NCBI GenBank assembly: GCA_948470475.1
Contig: OX419347.1
Span: forward strand, 4,851,538 to 4,915,537
Length of the DNA stretch: 64,000 nucleotides
From: Galaxea fascicularis
Taxonomy: Eukaryota > Cnidaria > Anthozoa > Scleractinia > Euphylliidae
Direction: 5' to 3'
Each line of letters begins with the position of its first letter. Position 1 is the stretch's first letter. Of this stretch, positions 1 through 12,700 are shown piece by piece. The notes beneath the pieces were generated by a model. It made no database searches. It was given only the letters and a program-made list of their open reading frames with translations, and had not been told where the DNA came from. A program made the translations under genes and the position numbers.

Positions 1-1797
1 GGACCCGGCCAGGCAGCTGTTTATGTTTTCGAGCTCATTCGATCTGACAGTCGACACATTAAAAGAGGCCACAGAGTTCAAAGCTTACGGAGTGCTTTAA
101 GAAGGAGCGAGAAAATCATTAATGTTTTTCGAACTGTTAGTCTAGCATACAGCCTCTTTGCTAAGACACCAAGAAAGCCGTAAACATAAGATATTTAGGT
201 ATTCGCTTCTAGTATGCTTCTTCTCTCTTTTTACACGTGAGCTATCTCGCGTGCAGGAAAAATGGTTTTTTATCACGCTTAGCTAAGAGGACAACCTCTT
301 TGGATTCCAAATACCGTAACTAACAACTACAAAGAGCTACTGTTGTCGAGTCATGAAGCCGACAACTCAATGTTTTTAGTTTCACATTTTTGTGGTCTTT
401 TGCTCGACACGTGATTGTACAAGGGTGAAGAGTAACCTAAAAAATTGTTTTTAATGTAACGTGACGGCCACCGCACAGGGATTCTAAAAACTAACGTTTC
501 GAGCGTTAGCCCTCCGTCAACTCCCCCACCCTGCTTTATTCATTTGAAGAGTAACCTCCTTCGTTTACTTCCTTCGACAAATCACTGCGCTATGGTCTCT
601 GTTGCAAGGGAAATCTGTCAAATATGCTTTCCTTTCCCTCCCGTATTGAGCCAATCTTAGTAGCAGATGGTGTATTATGCTGCAGAAGATGGATCTATAG
701 TTCGCCAAAAGCTTCAAACTGCATAAGTTTCCTAGCGTGCTTTCCGGCTTACAATTTCAGGAACACGGCTGTGGGTTTTCCTACTCTCTTTGGGGCATAT
801 GCTCTCTCAAACTGTTTTCAATGGACTGAAGCTCACGTGCTGTCCGATTTCCTATTTTTTCCCCCTATTTTTTGCTTTGTCACAGCTGGACTATTAAAAA
901 CTGACAAGAAGTCAAAGAGCATCTCGCAGTCCAGGGATTTGTTATTCAAGGCGTTAAGTTCTATTGCATTTTCATCTTAATCAGCCCGTCTTTCGTCGCC
1001 TTTCACTAAGAATGATTCTCGGCTTTCGTACGAGACGTTTATCCTTAATTCTTATGAACAAGAATTCGTTAACTCGTTGACCAGAAAAAAAAAAGTAAAT
1101 CCTTTAGGGAATGTTGTCGAGAACTTAAGTTAAACCATGAACTTTCTACAAAACGTTCTACTCGGCTGACTTAACTTTCACGATCTTGAGACTGTTTTTT
1201 CTGTGCTCAGTCGAAATCCATGTCGAAAACACATCTTTCACACCCACCAAGATCCGGTCATGCGCGCTATACCCTTCACAGAGCCTCCACGCGTGTTGCA
1301 CCGTTGGTAACTCAATAACTCCAGCAGTCAGAGCAGTTGAAGCTCTCTGTCATTCCATAAATTTCATTTGCTCAAGTGAGACAACGTTATATCGCAGCAT
1401 GCTCTATCGAGGAATTCCGCTCTTCCGAACCCGGCCATTCAAGAATTTGGAAACCTGAACCTAGGAAATTTCTAGGAAATGTTCCGTGACGACATCTTAG
1501 AAGTTGACCTTATTTTCAAAGACCGTATTTCAACACCGATCCTTAACTACTTTCGCAATCTGGAGAATTAACGCCATTTTGCATGGACCGTATTTCAACA
1601 CTGTTTTCGCAATCCAGATAATTATTAATTAATTTACCCCCAGTAATTAGAAGAAAGGAGAGAACGAGTACCTTGAAATTTTGGTCGGTTTGTACAGCCC
1701 AGTTCAAAATCCCCATCACAAACTGAACGCTTTTCCCTAAAGCCAAACATAAAGGAGATGGAGAACTACTGTGGGGGGTGGGTTGAGGAGAGACCAT
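1..1797. other. Intergenic sequence, no recognised gene
   Basis: Open frames here (for example 624-980 and 1186-1458 on the plus strand) are short, lack recognisable motifs and show no convincing splice partners. A string around 490-520 (ACTAACGTTTCGAGCGTTAG) is palindromic in part and looks like the edge of a dispersed repeat. Confidence 0.5.
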
Positions 1798-2136
1798 TCG
1801 TTTCTGGAAAGCCCCGTAAACTTTTCGGGCCTGAAAAGCGACTTCTAAAAAGCTGGCCCCGGTTGTTCAAAGGCTGGATAGCGCTATCCACCGGATGAAT
1901 ATCTATCCAGTGGATAGTGCAATTAGCTTTCCCATTACTTATCCACTGGATAGTGATTTATCCAGTGGATAGCGCTATCCAACGTTTGAACAACCGAGGC
2001 CTGGTCTTTTACTATGATTTCAAGATACGAATAGGCAAATTTGTTGCAATTTCATGCCTGGAAACGTGATCGTTTTTAAGATACGAAAGAAATCATAGCA
2101 CACGAAATGCTCCTGAATTCGAGCAACGGGACCCAG
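1798..2136. mobile_element. TIR element with a second MITE nested inside
   Basis: The outer parts match an uninterrupted copy at 29020-29245 (shared strings GTAAACTTTTCGGGC, CTGGTCTTTTAC, ATGATTTCAAG, AATTTCATGCCTG). The copy here is split by the element at 1855-2001. Non-coding. Confidence 0.7.
1855..2001. mobile_element. Palindromic MITE (GGATAGCGCTATCC family)
   Basis: The ends are inverted repeats (GGCCCCGGTTGTTCAAA against TTTGAACAACCGAGGCC) and the interior has several self-complementary blocks such as GGATAGCGCTATCC and ATCCACTGGAT. Non-coding. Confidence 0.8.
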
Positions 2137-3751
2137 AAAATATCGACACAAGCTAAAGCAAAAACGTTTTTTAATTATCAAGTGTCCTCTAGAAGCATTC
2201 ACTCTAGCGATAGAATTGTTGTTGCAGCAAATGGCATTGCAACATCCCTTTTATAATACTATTACAAAAATATGTTTCCTTAAAGTTAATTAATCTCCTT
2301 TGACTACCATTCTGCAAAGTAAGGTTCCCCTTTGAACTGGAATTTTTGTTCAAACAAAATTAAACAATACGTTATGAATACCCCGAGAAGGTTGTCATAA
2401 TTATAAATATTGGAAAAATCACTTGTTAAATAACTTGTTACACAAAATGAAATAAATACAAGCCGAGATAATCAGAAAACAAACAGGCCAGCCTGCCCAA
2501 GATTGCGTTGTTTTGGATCAGGTAACACTGAAAGCTTCAAGAAAAGCACTTCTTTTTCTATTTCAAATTGTTTACGAAGGTCACAGAAACTGTTAAAATA
2601 CTGTCATGCGATTGGTTGAGAAAAGCGTGCATTCCAAGTATGGCGCTTGTAACTTTGCACGAATTTTCAAAACATCAAAACAACGTGGCGAGTTTCTTCG
2701 TTCATAGTGTGGAAAAGGGGGCGATTTTTGGACACATTCTCTTCATGGAGCGTGAAGAAAACTGTGAATAACGAAAGAACAGACATTTCGTGGTATCAAC
2801 ACTCTAAAACTGAATGGGAATTGCTCTCAACGTTTGCAAGCGGGTCAGGTAAGACAAACCCTGTCTTATAACATGAATTTCGTGAATACAGTAATATTTC
2901 CCGTACAGTGACGGTAATATTCACAAATATCAGGACAACTAAAAGGAAGAAAAATTAATTAACAAGCAACATCTAAAGTAAATTACACTGGACGATTTTC
3001 GAATAAACAAACTCGCAACATTTTACAGCTTTAGAATCTTCAGCACCTAAAAGAGATATTTGTTAATCTAAGTCCGCATAAAATTTCCTTGGTTTCAAAT
3101 GTATCATTATTTTTAATAATTTATTACATATTTCTAAATAGCTCATTAACTTCAGTATTCTCTAATAAACTTTACAGGAAACGTCCAAATTTTCTTTTGA
3201 CTAAAAGCAGTCAGACAAAAGTGCAAACTAGCGCTATTTCTAGATGAGCATAAAATACAAATTTACATAAAGGCCAAATTGTCTCGTTTGAAATCAGCAC
3301 ACCAAAAAGTCACTGTTGAAAGGAATGATCTTATCTGACGACCAAGAATTACATGTACTAAAGAAAAATATAAAACGAGAGGCCAACCGATTTATGTCGC
3401 ATTTTAGTAAAACTCGTGGTTATATTTCTTACAAAACTTGACTTTTGCGTTCAGTACCCAAATGTCCAATAGCCATTTAGTTAAAAGCATCAGCGATAGA
3501 CTTTTTTCTTGAGATATTTTGCCACTTAAGAACTACTCAATAACAATAAGAATTCGAAAAGTTCAAAATTTTGTTATCTTAAAAGTCTTTATTGGATGCG
3601 AGACAACAACTATTTTTAAGCCCTCTTGGAAATAATCAAGTTAACTATAAAACATGTCTATCTGTGGTACTACTTAATTTTTTTAGCTCGTGTTTTTAAC
3701 CGTCACTAGATGCACCGAACAATAAGGGCATCGCAAATCCTCTCAAAGCTT
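2137..3751. other. Intergenic sequence downstream of ANKRD13C
   Basis: AT-rich, with no recognised gene. Near 2880-2930 a short inverted repeat centres on a string ending GTGAATACAGTAATATT. The right part probably includes the ANKRD13C 3'UTR. Confidence 0.45.
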
Positions 3752-6700
3752 TTACAGATCCGGGAAACGATTAGGATCCTCCTGAAAATGAAAGAAGATA
3801 TGAGAATGGGATTAAAGACCAAAAGATCGCGCTGTATTGAAGCGCAGCGCCTCCTTATACAGAGGTATTGCCCGACTTACGACTAAGGCAGGTCTTATCC
3901 AGACTAATAGTACGAGTCGTCGTTCTTTTATTTCTAAGATCACTTGCGTGGGCTGACGGTCAATTATGCAAGTTCACGTTCCCCGCAACCCCTCGCGCGG
4001 CTTCGTACATCGCGCGCAAGATCCAATGCGCACTACAGCATGAGGATAACAAAGAGACGGTTCGCATTGTAGATATTAGAAAACGCTACTATCATCCCAA
4101 ACATGAGGGAAACCATTGAGCATCTATTTTCGAAATACCACTGAAAAGGGCGTGGTCACCCTCCATCGAGACTCGCGACAATTTTCAAAACGAGCTCCTT
4201 GAATTCTTAAAACCCCCGCTAACCTAGCACAGCTATCTTTGCACTGCGCTAACAAAAGGAGAGTTGTCTATTTTTGGTCTTAGTTTGAACAAGGGACACT
4301 ACAACATGTTCCCGTTTCGTTAACACTTCTGTCATGAATGCACATCTTTGAGTGCTCACGATGACCATTTGTAGTGGTGAAATTGTTATTAACTGTTCAT
4401 CGCATCGAAAGTGGGCTTAAGTTGTCGTTCGCAAAGGAAAAACGTTAGAAAAAAAAAAGGAAATTCTGGATAATATCTTTGGCTTTAGATTCAGTTTTTT
4501 TTAATTCCTATGAAATATGGTTTGGTATGGGGAGATAAAGCAAAGATCCATTAGTGACCTTCCCTGATTAGATACTTGGTACAAATAATAACTTATTCAG
4601 ACAACTGACTTGGCGACAAAATTTCCTTAGACTGTAATCAAATCATTAATCCTGTTGTCTAGCCCTCTCTATTCAATCAACCTCGCCCAGGAAACAGCTT
4701 TTCTTTGAGATAGAAACGTTAATTTTAAAACTGTTCACAGATCTGGCAATAAGAGTAACTAAAAAAAACCTATGCAACCGTGCGGGAAAACAGAGTGCTG
4801 CAAGACTAAGGCTTGGATCTGATTGGTTCAAAATACAACTTCGCGACTCTCATTGGCTGAGACACCTGCACAAAATTTTCTCTTTCATCCAGTTATAAAG
4901 ATTACCCGTTAGAATGCCAAGAAAAACACAGATGTGCTTTCCAGACGTAATTCAGAAGGCTTTATAAGTGTTTTATTTATGTTTTGACTGGCGATAAAAG
5001 TACCTGCATAGTTATATGATAAAAAACAATCACGCGCGCAGACTTTTAATTAAGATTTAACGAGATAATCTAGTTCAGCGGCACAGTGACAAAGCGAACC
5101 CTGACCTTGTAATCGCGAGGTATAAAGAACATCGACGATGGAATGTTATCACACGATTTAAAATCCTGGAAAGTGACACGGGCTGTGATAGTTGGAAACA
5201 CGGGTATCTCTGTTAAAAAAAAAAAACGAATAGTAAAGACAATAAATATCTATTCCTTATGTTACGAAATTCGGCGGCAAAAAATAGATGATAAAGATGG
5301 CTGGTCGAATGATAATAGTAATTGTACAAACCTATCCTGACAGGGAATCCCGCTGGAAGTTTCATGGCCACAAACTCTTTTAATTTGTTAAAGTGCTTAA
5401 ACGGAGCAACAACTTCTAACACTTTTAGGATTCTACAACGAAAGATAAAAATAAATTCCTTGATTTTTCCTCAGAAATGCATTGCCTGTTTAAAATTATT
5501 ATGCGACATGGAAGATTCCAGTCTATTAACAAGATTTGTTAGGCAAACATTTGAATAGAATTCAAGCTTATCGAAAAGGACGTTTACTGTGATAAAAATA
5601 AACCAACTTACAGGTCAACGGAAAGGGGGAATTCCTCGCTCTATGAAACAAAAGAGAAAGGTTTGTCAGTTGAAAATAAGCTATTAGACTAATACAGTGT
5701 AGAGTGGTTTTCAATCGAGTGTCGTAAAATCAAAACGGAAGCAACTACTCCAACCAATCACAAGAGACGAAGACATCTTAGTGAACCAATCAGAATTTGA
5801 AGAAATTACATGCAACCGGCGCCAAGCGTGGGAAAATGTGCGCGTGCAGCTAGCGATTGGTTTTGGGTTTGCTTCTCATTGGCTGAGGAAGTGGCGGGAG
5901 TTTTGTCAACCAATCACAGAGCAAAGCAAAGCAAGTTAAGGCCCTGGCAAACGAGGATACATTGTTGCTCATGATTGTTGCCATGCTACGCAAACTGGGA
6001 AACATTTGTTGCGGACACAAAATGTTTCTGAACAAAATTAAGGCCCTGGCAAACGACGACTCATTGTTGCGGACACATTGTTGCTCATGATGTTTTCTGG
6101 GCGCGCAAACGCGCGGGACACAAAATGAATGTTGTGTTTCCATGCTGCGCAAATGGGGAAACGGTTTTTGTGTCCCGGACACAAAATTTGTGTCCGCGGC
6201 AAATGTTGCGCGCGCGGGCAAACGGGGAAACATTTGTGTCGGCAACAATGTATCCTCGTTTGCCAGGGGCCTTTAACAATTGGTTCATCCGTCAGCGAGA
6301 TATGAAGCGTGCGGGAAGTTTGGAAAGCACGAAAGATGCGTAAGAGTTGCTCGAGGCGTAGCCAGCTTGTTGAGTGCTTTCCAAACTTCCCGCACGCTTC
6401 ATATCTCGATGAACGCACAGCTGACGCATGAACCAATTGTTTTATAACATTTTCAACGCGGTAGTTTAATTTAAATGTTGTATAAAGAGAAATTCCCTCT
6501 GCTACGCTTCAATGCGTTATTTATTTTGTTTCAGAAAAACATTTCGCTACGCTTCAACTCTTAAAGACGTTTGAAATGGAAGTATCTACCGCTGCATGTT
6601 CCAACAGACCAGTTTGTTATTTCACCGGTTGTTCCAGACTCTCTTTCTGAAAAGATATCGACTCACTTAGACTTGCGAAACGCGAAGACAGCCGCCTTAA

Positions 6701-9700
6701 TGCTTGTTCGATGCTTGCTTTCATTGGGTTGTTTTTCGGGAGTAAAAAACTCCAATCACAAAGAAAAAGTAGGCAGATCTTCTTCATCAGCTGGTTCGCT
6801 GATTGCTATGTTAAGTTTAACTTTTTACTGAAGCTTTCCCCCGTGTTTGAATGCAAAATGCCGAAGTCACTCGCGGAGAAAATGTTTTCTCGAGGCATTC
6901 GTTTGCTCATGCACGCTCGTGCAATTGTATTTGATTACACGAATTATTTGGCTATGTTTTAATACGCAAATGCGAATTACTTTCAACACTTATTGAAAAC
7001 CGCTCTAAAGATGACACAGTGAAACGCAACAAACAAAGTCAAAACTAAAAATTACCATGGCAACATGGCACTTGACAGCTTTCTTATCTTCTTTTAGTAC
7101 CATCTTCCGACCGATTGGGGGAAGTCTGGAAACAAATAATTACATTCAGACAAGCACTCTAAACAGTAATAAAGGGAATATTATAAGCGTACATTAAATT
7201 TTACTTATAACCACTTAACAAACAAAGGTCTAATCTTGTCCAAAACATGAAGTCGGATAAAGCCAGGTTGCGCAACTAACTTTTACTGATAGACTTTATA
7301 TCTGCACATTAACATGTATTCATTTCCAGACATGAACTGTTTTGTTATAGTGACCTCACAGTGCCCGTCGTCTTCATTAAATAACACTGAATTTGTTGAC
7401 TCTCTCGTGAGTATCAATGTCCACAGTAAGACTGCAAATACAAAACGTTTGATATTTCCACTAAAGGTCACAATAGACCGTATGTAAAAATGGCTGCCTT
7501 TAAATTATTCGAAATAGCCCTACTAACCTCGCTCGGGAAAGGTAAAGTAAAGTCAAAGTCACCTTATTTAACGTCGGTAGTTCCTTCAGCTACGAGGCTG
7601 GTATCAATGGAAGCCGACGGTGCGCCCTTTACCCCCCTCCCTCTGTCAGTGCTCCGTTTTTACGGGTATTTAAAGCTATAGCTACACGGATCAGAGGAAA
7701 GTCGAAACAGACGTTGAAGTCACCGAAAATCGAACCAGGGACCTCTTGCTCCGAAAGCCGCGCACTAACCAACTGAGCCACGCCTGCCCCTAAAACAAAT
7801 TCTTTAGAATTGTTGTCTCCAAAACGAGGTTAGTTGGGCTTTTTTGAATATGAACAAAAGAATAATTTAAAGGCAGCCATTTTTGCATAGGGTCTATGCT
7901 TCTATCGAAAAAGGAAAGATTTTACCCATCGTCTGGACTCCTAACTCCAAAATCAAGTCCCACCCCACCCCCCCCCGCAAACAAAGACAATCAATTCAAA
8001 GCACGTTTCGGGTTAGAGCCAAGGCCTGTGCACCATGCAGAAAAATGTTCTTTAATTACATGTACCTATCCGAATCGTATAGCAGATACTCATCCCAAGT
8101 CACATTGGTTTTTGGTGGAGGTTGAAGTGAACTACGCCGTGTTGCCTGAAATTGATAACACAACAAATCCATCAGTTGCTTGTCCAACAATGGCACTTTA
8201 CACTGGGTACAACGTGGTTAGAAATATGTAGAGGTGTGGTTCTCAGCGCATGCAATTTTCAACCAAACTGGTTTGTCATATGGTTGGCAGACATCGGTAG
8301 CTGGCCGGACTCAGGACGGTCTTTGCAATGACTGTTGTTGACTCGCACAAGAAACCTTATTCCACATTGTTACTTCCTAGACTCAACCCAGGTGTGTAAA
8401 TCTTAAAGGTCCCTTGAAAAAATCAGGACTGCCAGTAATTTTTGAAGTAAAACAGCAATGGATTCCAGTTGCTGTGGTGAAGTCAACATGCGATTAAGAC
8501 TACCGGTAATACTGTTGAATAGCATTCTTAACACCCTTCACAAGCTAGATCAAGAACAGCCTTAACATTGGTACAAATTAAGCAATCAATGCCACTTATC
8601 AGAATGATAATGACAACAAACAAATCTGAATTGGAAAAGAAGAGTGAAGTTGTTCCTTGAAATCAAGGCACCCACATTCCCTACTTCTATGACTACTTCT
8701 GTTGGCAGGGTGAAACAAACTCACTACCAATCAGGGTTCCATATAGACTTTTAAGGCAGGCTGTCATGAAGGGATACCAACAGGCCAACATAAGGAGTTG
8801 TAAATTTTCTTACTTCAGGCAATGTGTCCATGATATTTCCATTTCCTTTACTCAGAGTGTCAATAAGGGCCTGTCGATATCAAGAGTGATAAGTTAAAAA
8901 ACCATTACCATCATGTCACATCTCTAAAAAATCCGTGACAGCAATAACTAAGGCAATGTGTTATAAAAAAAGAGCACAATAAATTCTTTTTCATCAAGAT
9001 ATCAATGTTGGACACCATAAGCTGTTACATTTTATTTGATGTCAGTCAAATATATGAAGCTTTCTAAAAACTGCTGAATGTACTGCATTCAAAAAATGAT
9101 TCACCTTATTTTTAACAACATCTTCTTCAGTGAGGTGTTCTCTCCTAACAACAAAAAGTAAACGCATCAATTCAATTTACTTAACTTGTTACAAGACAAC
9201 TGAATTAGGAAGCAAAGGCTGATGACAATACTGTTTGCACTCTTTGCCTCACAGTTAGGAAGAAAAGTCACCTACTTATTTTGTGACTAGACAAGACAGA
9301 GGCTCTTTAAAAGGAAATCACCATTAGAATCAGAAATGTGGTCTTTGGGAAATTAGGTTCACTTAGGACAGATAGTTAATGAAGTGTTTAATGCAGAAGA
9401 GAAACAGCATTTCAAGTAGACAGGTTCAATTGTCCTGAGGAATGCTGTAAAAATAGAATGGAAATTCACCTTTTCCTTGAGATAAGAAGCATTCCATTTA
9501 TTGAGTATACTTCAGAAAGATATGGACCAACCATTTCCTAAATGAGAAAAATAAAAAGTAAGGAACACACCTTCTTAACTTGTTCATGAACATAATTTTA
9601 ATGGGTATAAACTTAATCTACCAGAGTATAATTATTTATGCAGGGCTCATTTACCCTTCTTATCGAGGTTCAGTGAGAGCCCCATTTGGATTTTTCACGA

Positions 9701-12700
9701 TTGGTTTGAGTTGTTTTTGTACCTTTTGATAGCTTTCTAATAATTATTATTGTACAGCATTTGCCTGTCTTTATGTTGCCTTCATAACTGCAATGCATAC
9801 CCTCACATACACTGTAATACCCATAAGGGAACTCTCTTCAAACACTTCCCTCAGGAGTGGTAATTAAACAAAATCACAGATAAGTTCCCCAACAAAGAGA
9901 GGTGGGTGACACATAAGGTGAAAGGATAAAGTAGGTACCGGTAATTTTTGTGATTATCAAACATTGAAAGTTTCTAATTTGTGCAACAGTTTATAAAGAA
10001 CTCATTGGGAAGACTCTCCAAAAAATTGCAATCACACCGGCCAATTTCCCACTATCAGGTTACACCAAGACTACCCAAAGGTATGTCACTTACTGTTCTA
10101 TCTGCACGCCAGATCCAGCCAGCTTGTGATCGACTAAACGTGATGGGTTTAGTTGACATCATCGCGGAAACAATGTCACTGCAAAATGAACACCAATGCA
10201 CAGGTTACACATATCTATCCCTAAAATACCCCATTACATGACCCACTGACCACTCATGAAAATCTCCTTTGTGCGCACTAATGAAATGGTACATGAATCT
10301 AACACAGGGTCTGTACCAGCACTCCACTGTCGCTAGTGGTGCTCAGCTGGTTGGACAGCACTGCATGGGTTAAGATACATACCTGCTCATGAGCAAATCA
10401 ACTTCCTCCTCAATTTCAGCTTCAGTGTCCTGAAAGGAAGATTTCCATGTTACAAAAGGAGATTAATCCTTTAAACCCTGAGAATGATCAGCTCAAATTT
10501 CTCCTTGTAATATCAATGCTTTATAAAACAGAGTGGTCATGAGAATAAAGGACAGGATCACACAAGATGAATTTGCTTGATATGTTAACAATTTCTCCCT
10601 ACTACTTTTATAGGAACTGTGTAGAGACAACTTATGAGAATTTAAATTTTGATCTAAGAGTGATCAGCATCAAATTTCTCCTTGTAATATCAACACTTTA
10701 TAAACCAGAGTGGTCATGAGAATTAAGGACAGGATCACACAAGATTAATTTGCTTGATATTTCAACAACTTCTCCCTACTACTTGTGTAAGAAATATGAA
10801 GAGCCAACAAATGAGAATTTAAATTTCGATCTTACTGTAACTTCACCACTTATTAATTCAACTCACCTCTGTCCTGAGTCTTTGGAAAACCTTTTTCTCA
10901 TTATCTAATATTGCAAAAGCTTGTTTGCCTGTCAAAGGAACAAAAATCAGTGAACAGATACAAACAAGTTGAAAGTGCTTCAGTTTTAGTGACCAGGAAA
11001 TTTATAAGATTAAAGTTAGAGTTGTTTGGTCCCAGAATTCATGTCATAAGATGGTGATCACTTTCATTCAAGGCCAATTTGCTCGAAACATGGGTAGCAC
11101 TAACCATTGGTTAAGTCATAATTATTAAAACCTTTAGGTTGTCATGGCATTTAACACAGATTTGCGCTATCCATGCTTCAAGCAACTTGGCCCAGGTTGT
11201 AAAAATGTCAGCCAGAGGCATCAAAACCAGTTCTTCTCTTGATTCAGATGACGATAACTTGCCAGGTTAACGGTAACGGTAATGGGATTTACAGGCTTCA
11301 CATGAATCCTCCTACATGTGTACATGCACAATCAGGTTTTTCAAGAGACAATGATGGCAACTTTCTACCCATTTGTATCCTAAAATTTAATTATCACCAA
11401 CAAACTGATATCCTAGATACAATGCTTTGGCCAAAGTTATGAGCATTGTCCAAGAATTTTTGCTGATCCTGGCAAAATCAGGGCGCCAACATGTAGACAC
11501 CCTAGAAAACCAGCTTTGGCCAACATTGAGTCTTCCCCCTTCCACACTAAAAGCCATGGAGCTTAACACCCATAACAATACATATTGATTTTCTTGCTCT
11601 TTTTCCTTAAATGACCCTTTAGCAATCATCAAAGTCCCAATTTATGCATTCCACTGTAAGATGAAATACTGTAATACCTTTTGCATCACCATTGAAAATA
11701 AAAGTTAAGTCCCCTCGCTGCCATTTCATATCTGTGAAATCCACTAATGTGCTATCCATTCTGGTGTAAAGAGATGGCAATAGAATATTTGATTTCAATT
11801 TCAAATTTAAAAAAGACCACACTAGTCTGCAAATAGCAGCTAAGTCTGCAACTAGCCTGCAAATAGTAACTGCTAGTCTAATAAGAACTATTTTAAAATA
11901 CTGACAGGGCTGTGCTCTAGCGGCGCCCGGTCACCCCTGGCGACTCACTTTTGCCATTGGGCGACCGGGAAATATTAGTTTTTGCACCAAACTTTTATGC
12001 TGGGCGCCCTGGATTTCAAGGGTTTAGAGGTTTGGGCGCCCAACTACTTTTCTTAGAGCACAGCCTTGACTGGATTATAGATTATGTCAATGTGGAAATA
12101 AATAGCACCACTGCAAATATATTGCTGTCACTACTTTGATGTGAGCAGGCACACTTAACGATTTTGTTCAGACATAAACATTAGAAGCAATTTGTGTAGC
12201 ATGGAACTAGCATCAAAAGAAACTACATGTATTCTTAAATAACGTATGACTTAGAAGTTGAGACAAGTATCAAGGGTTTTGCAGGAGAGAGTGAGAGAGT
12301 GTTAAATTGGAAACAAGTACCTTATAGAGCAGCCTTTCTTGTATATTTTACAGGTGTCTGATGGTAAAATCCTTGATAAGAGTGGAACTGTGAAAAAAAA
12401 AATATTTGTCAGAATTTATTTCACACAAAGGCGTACATGCAATGCCAGCCAGAGTGTCTGGAAATGAACCAAACTAAAAGAAAAAGTTAAGTTGTTTTTC
12501 TAATTCCTTAGGCATTCCCTCATTTCTGGCTACTAAACGATTTATAAGAATTCATTTGAGAACCAAGCCTGAAAGTTCCTACAACTTGGTCTGAATTTGA
12601 CGTAAAAGGAGATTGGAAGGGAAAAGAAGGAAAGAAGGCAAATAAATGTTCAATGTTAAAACAAACAGAAGAACAAATCAACCAGGATTCACAGAAGTTG

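Noticed and set aside
624..980. 118-codon open frame as a gene
   Set aside because: No recognisable motif, no splice partners and no homologous feel; chance open frame.
3868..4119. 83-codon open frame in the last ANKRD13C intron
   Set aside because: Not recognised, antisense in an intron and without partners; it may be chance, although base composition is richer in GC than its flanks.
5850..6436. Overlapping open frames of 70-130 codons on both strands
   Set aside because: They are read through the GC-rich Harbinger-like MITE and the neighbouring hairpin, not genes.
7728..7795. Functional tRNA gene
   Set aside because: A and B boxes are present but the acceptor and anticodon arms do not pair properly and a SINE tail is attached.
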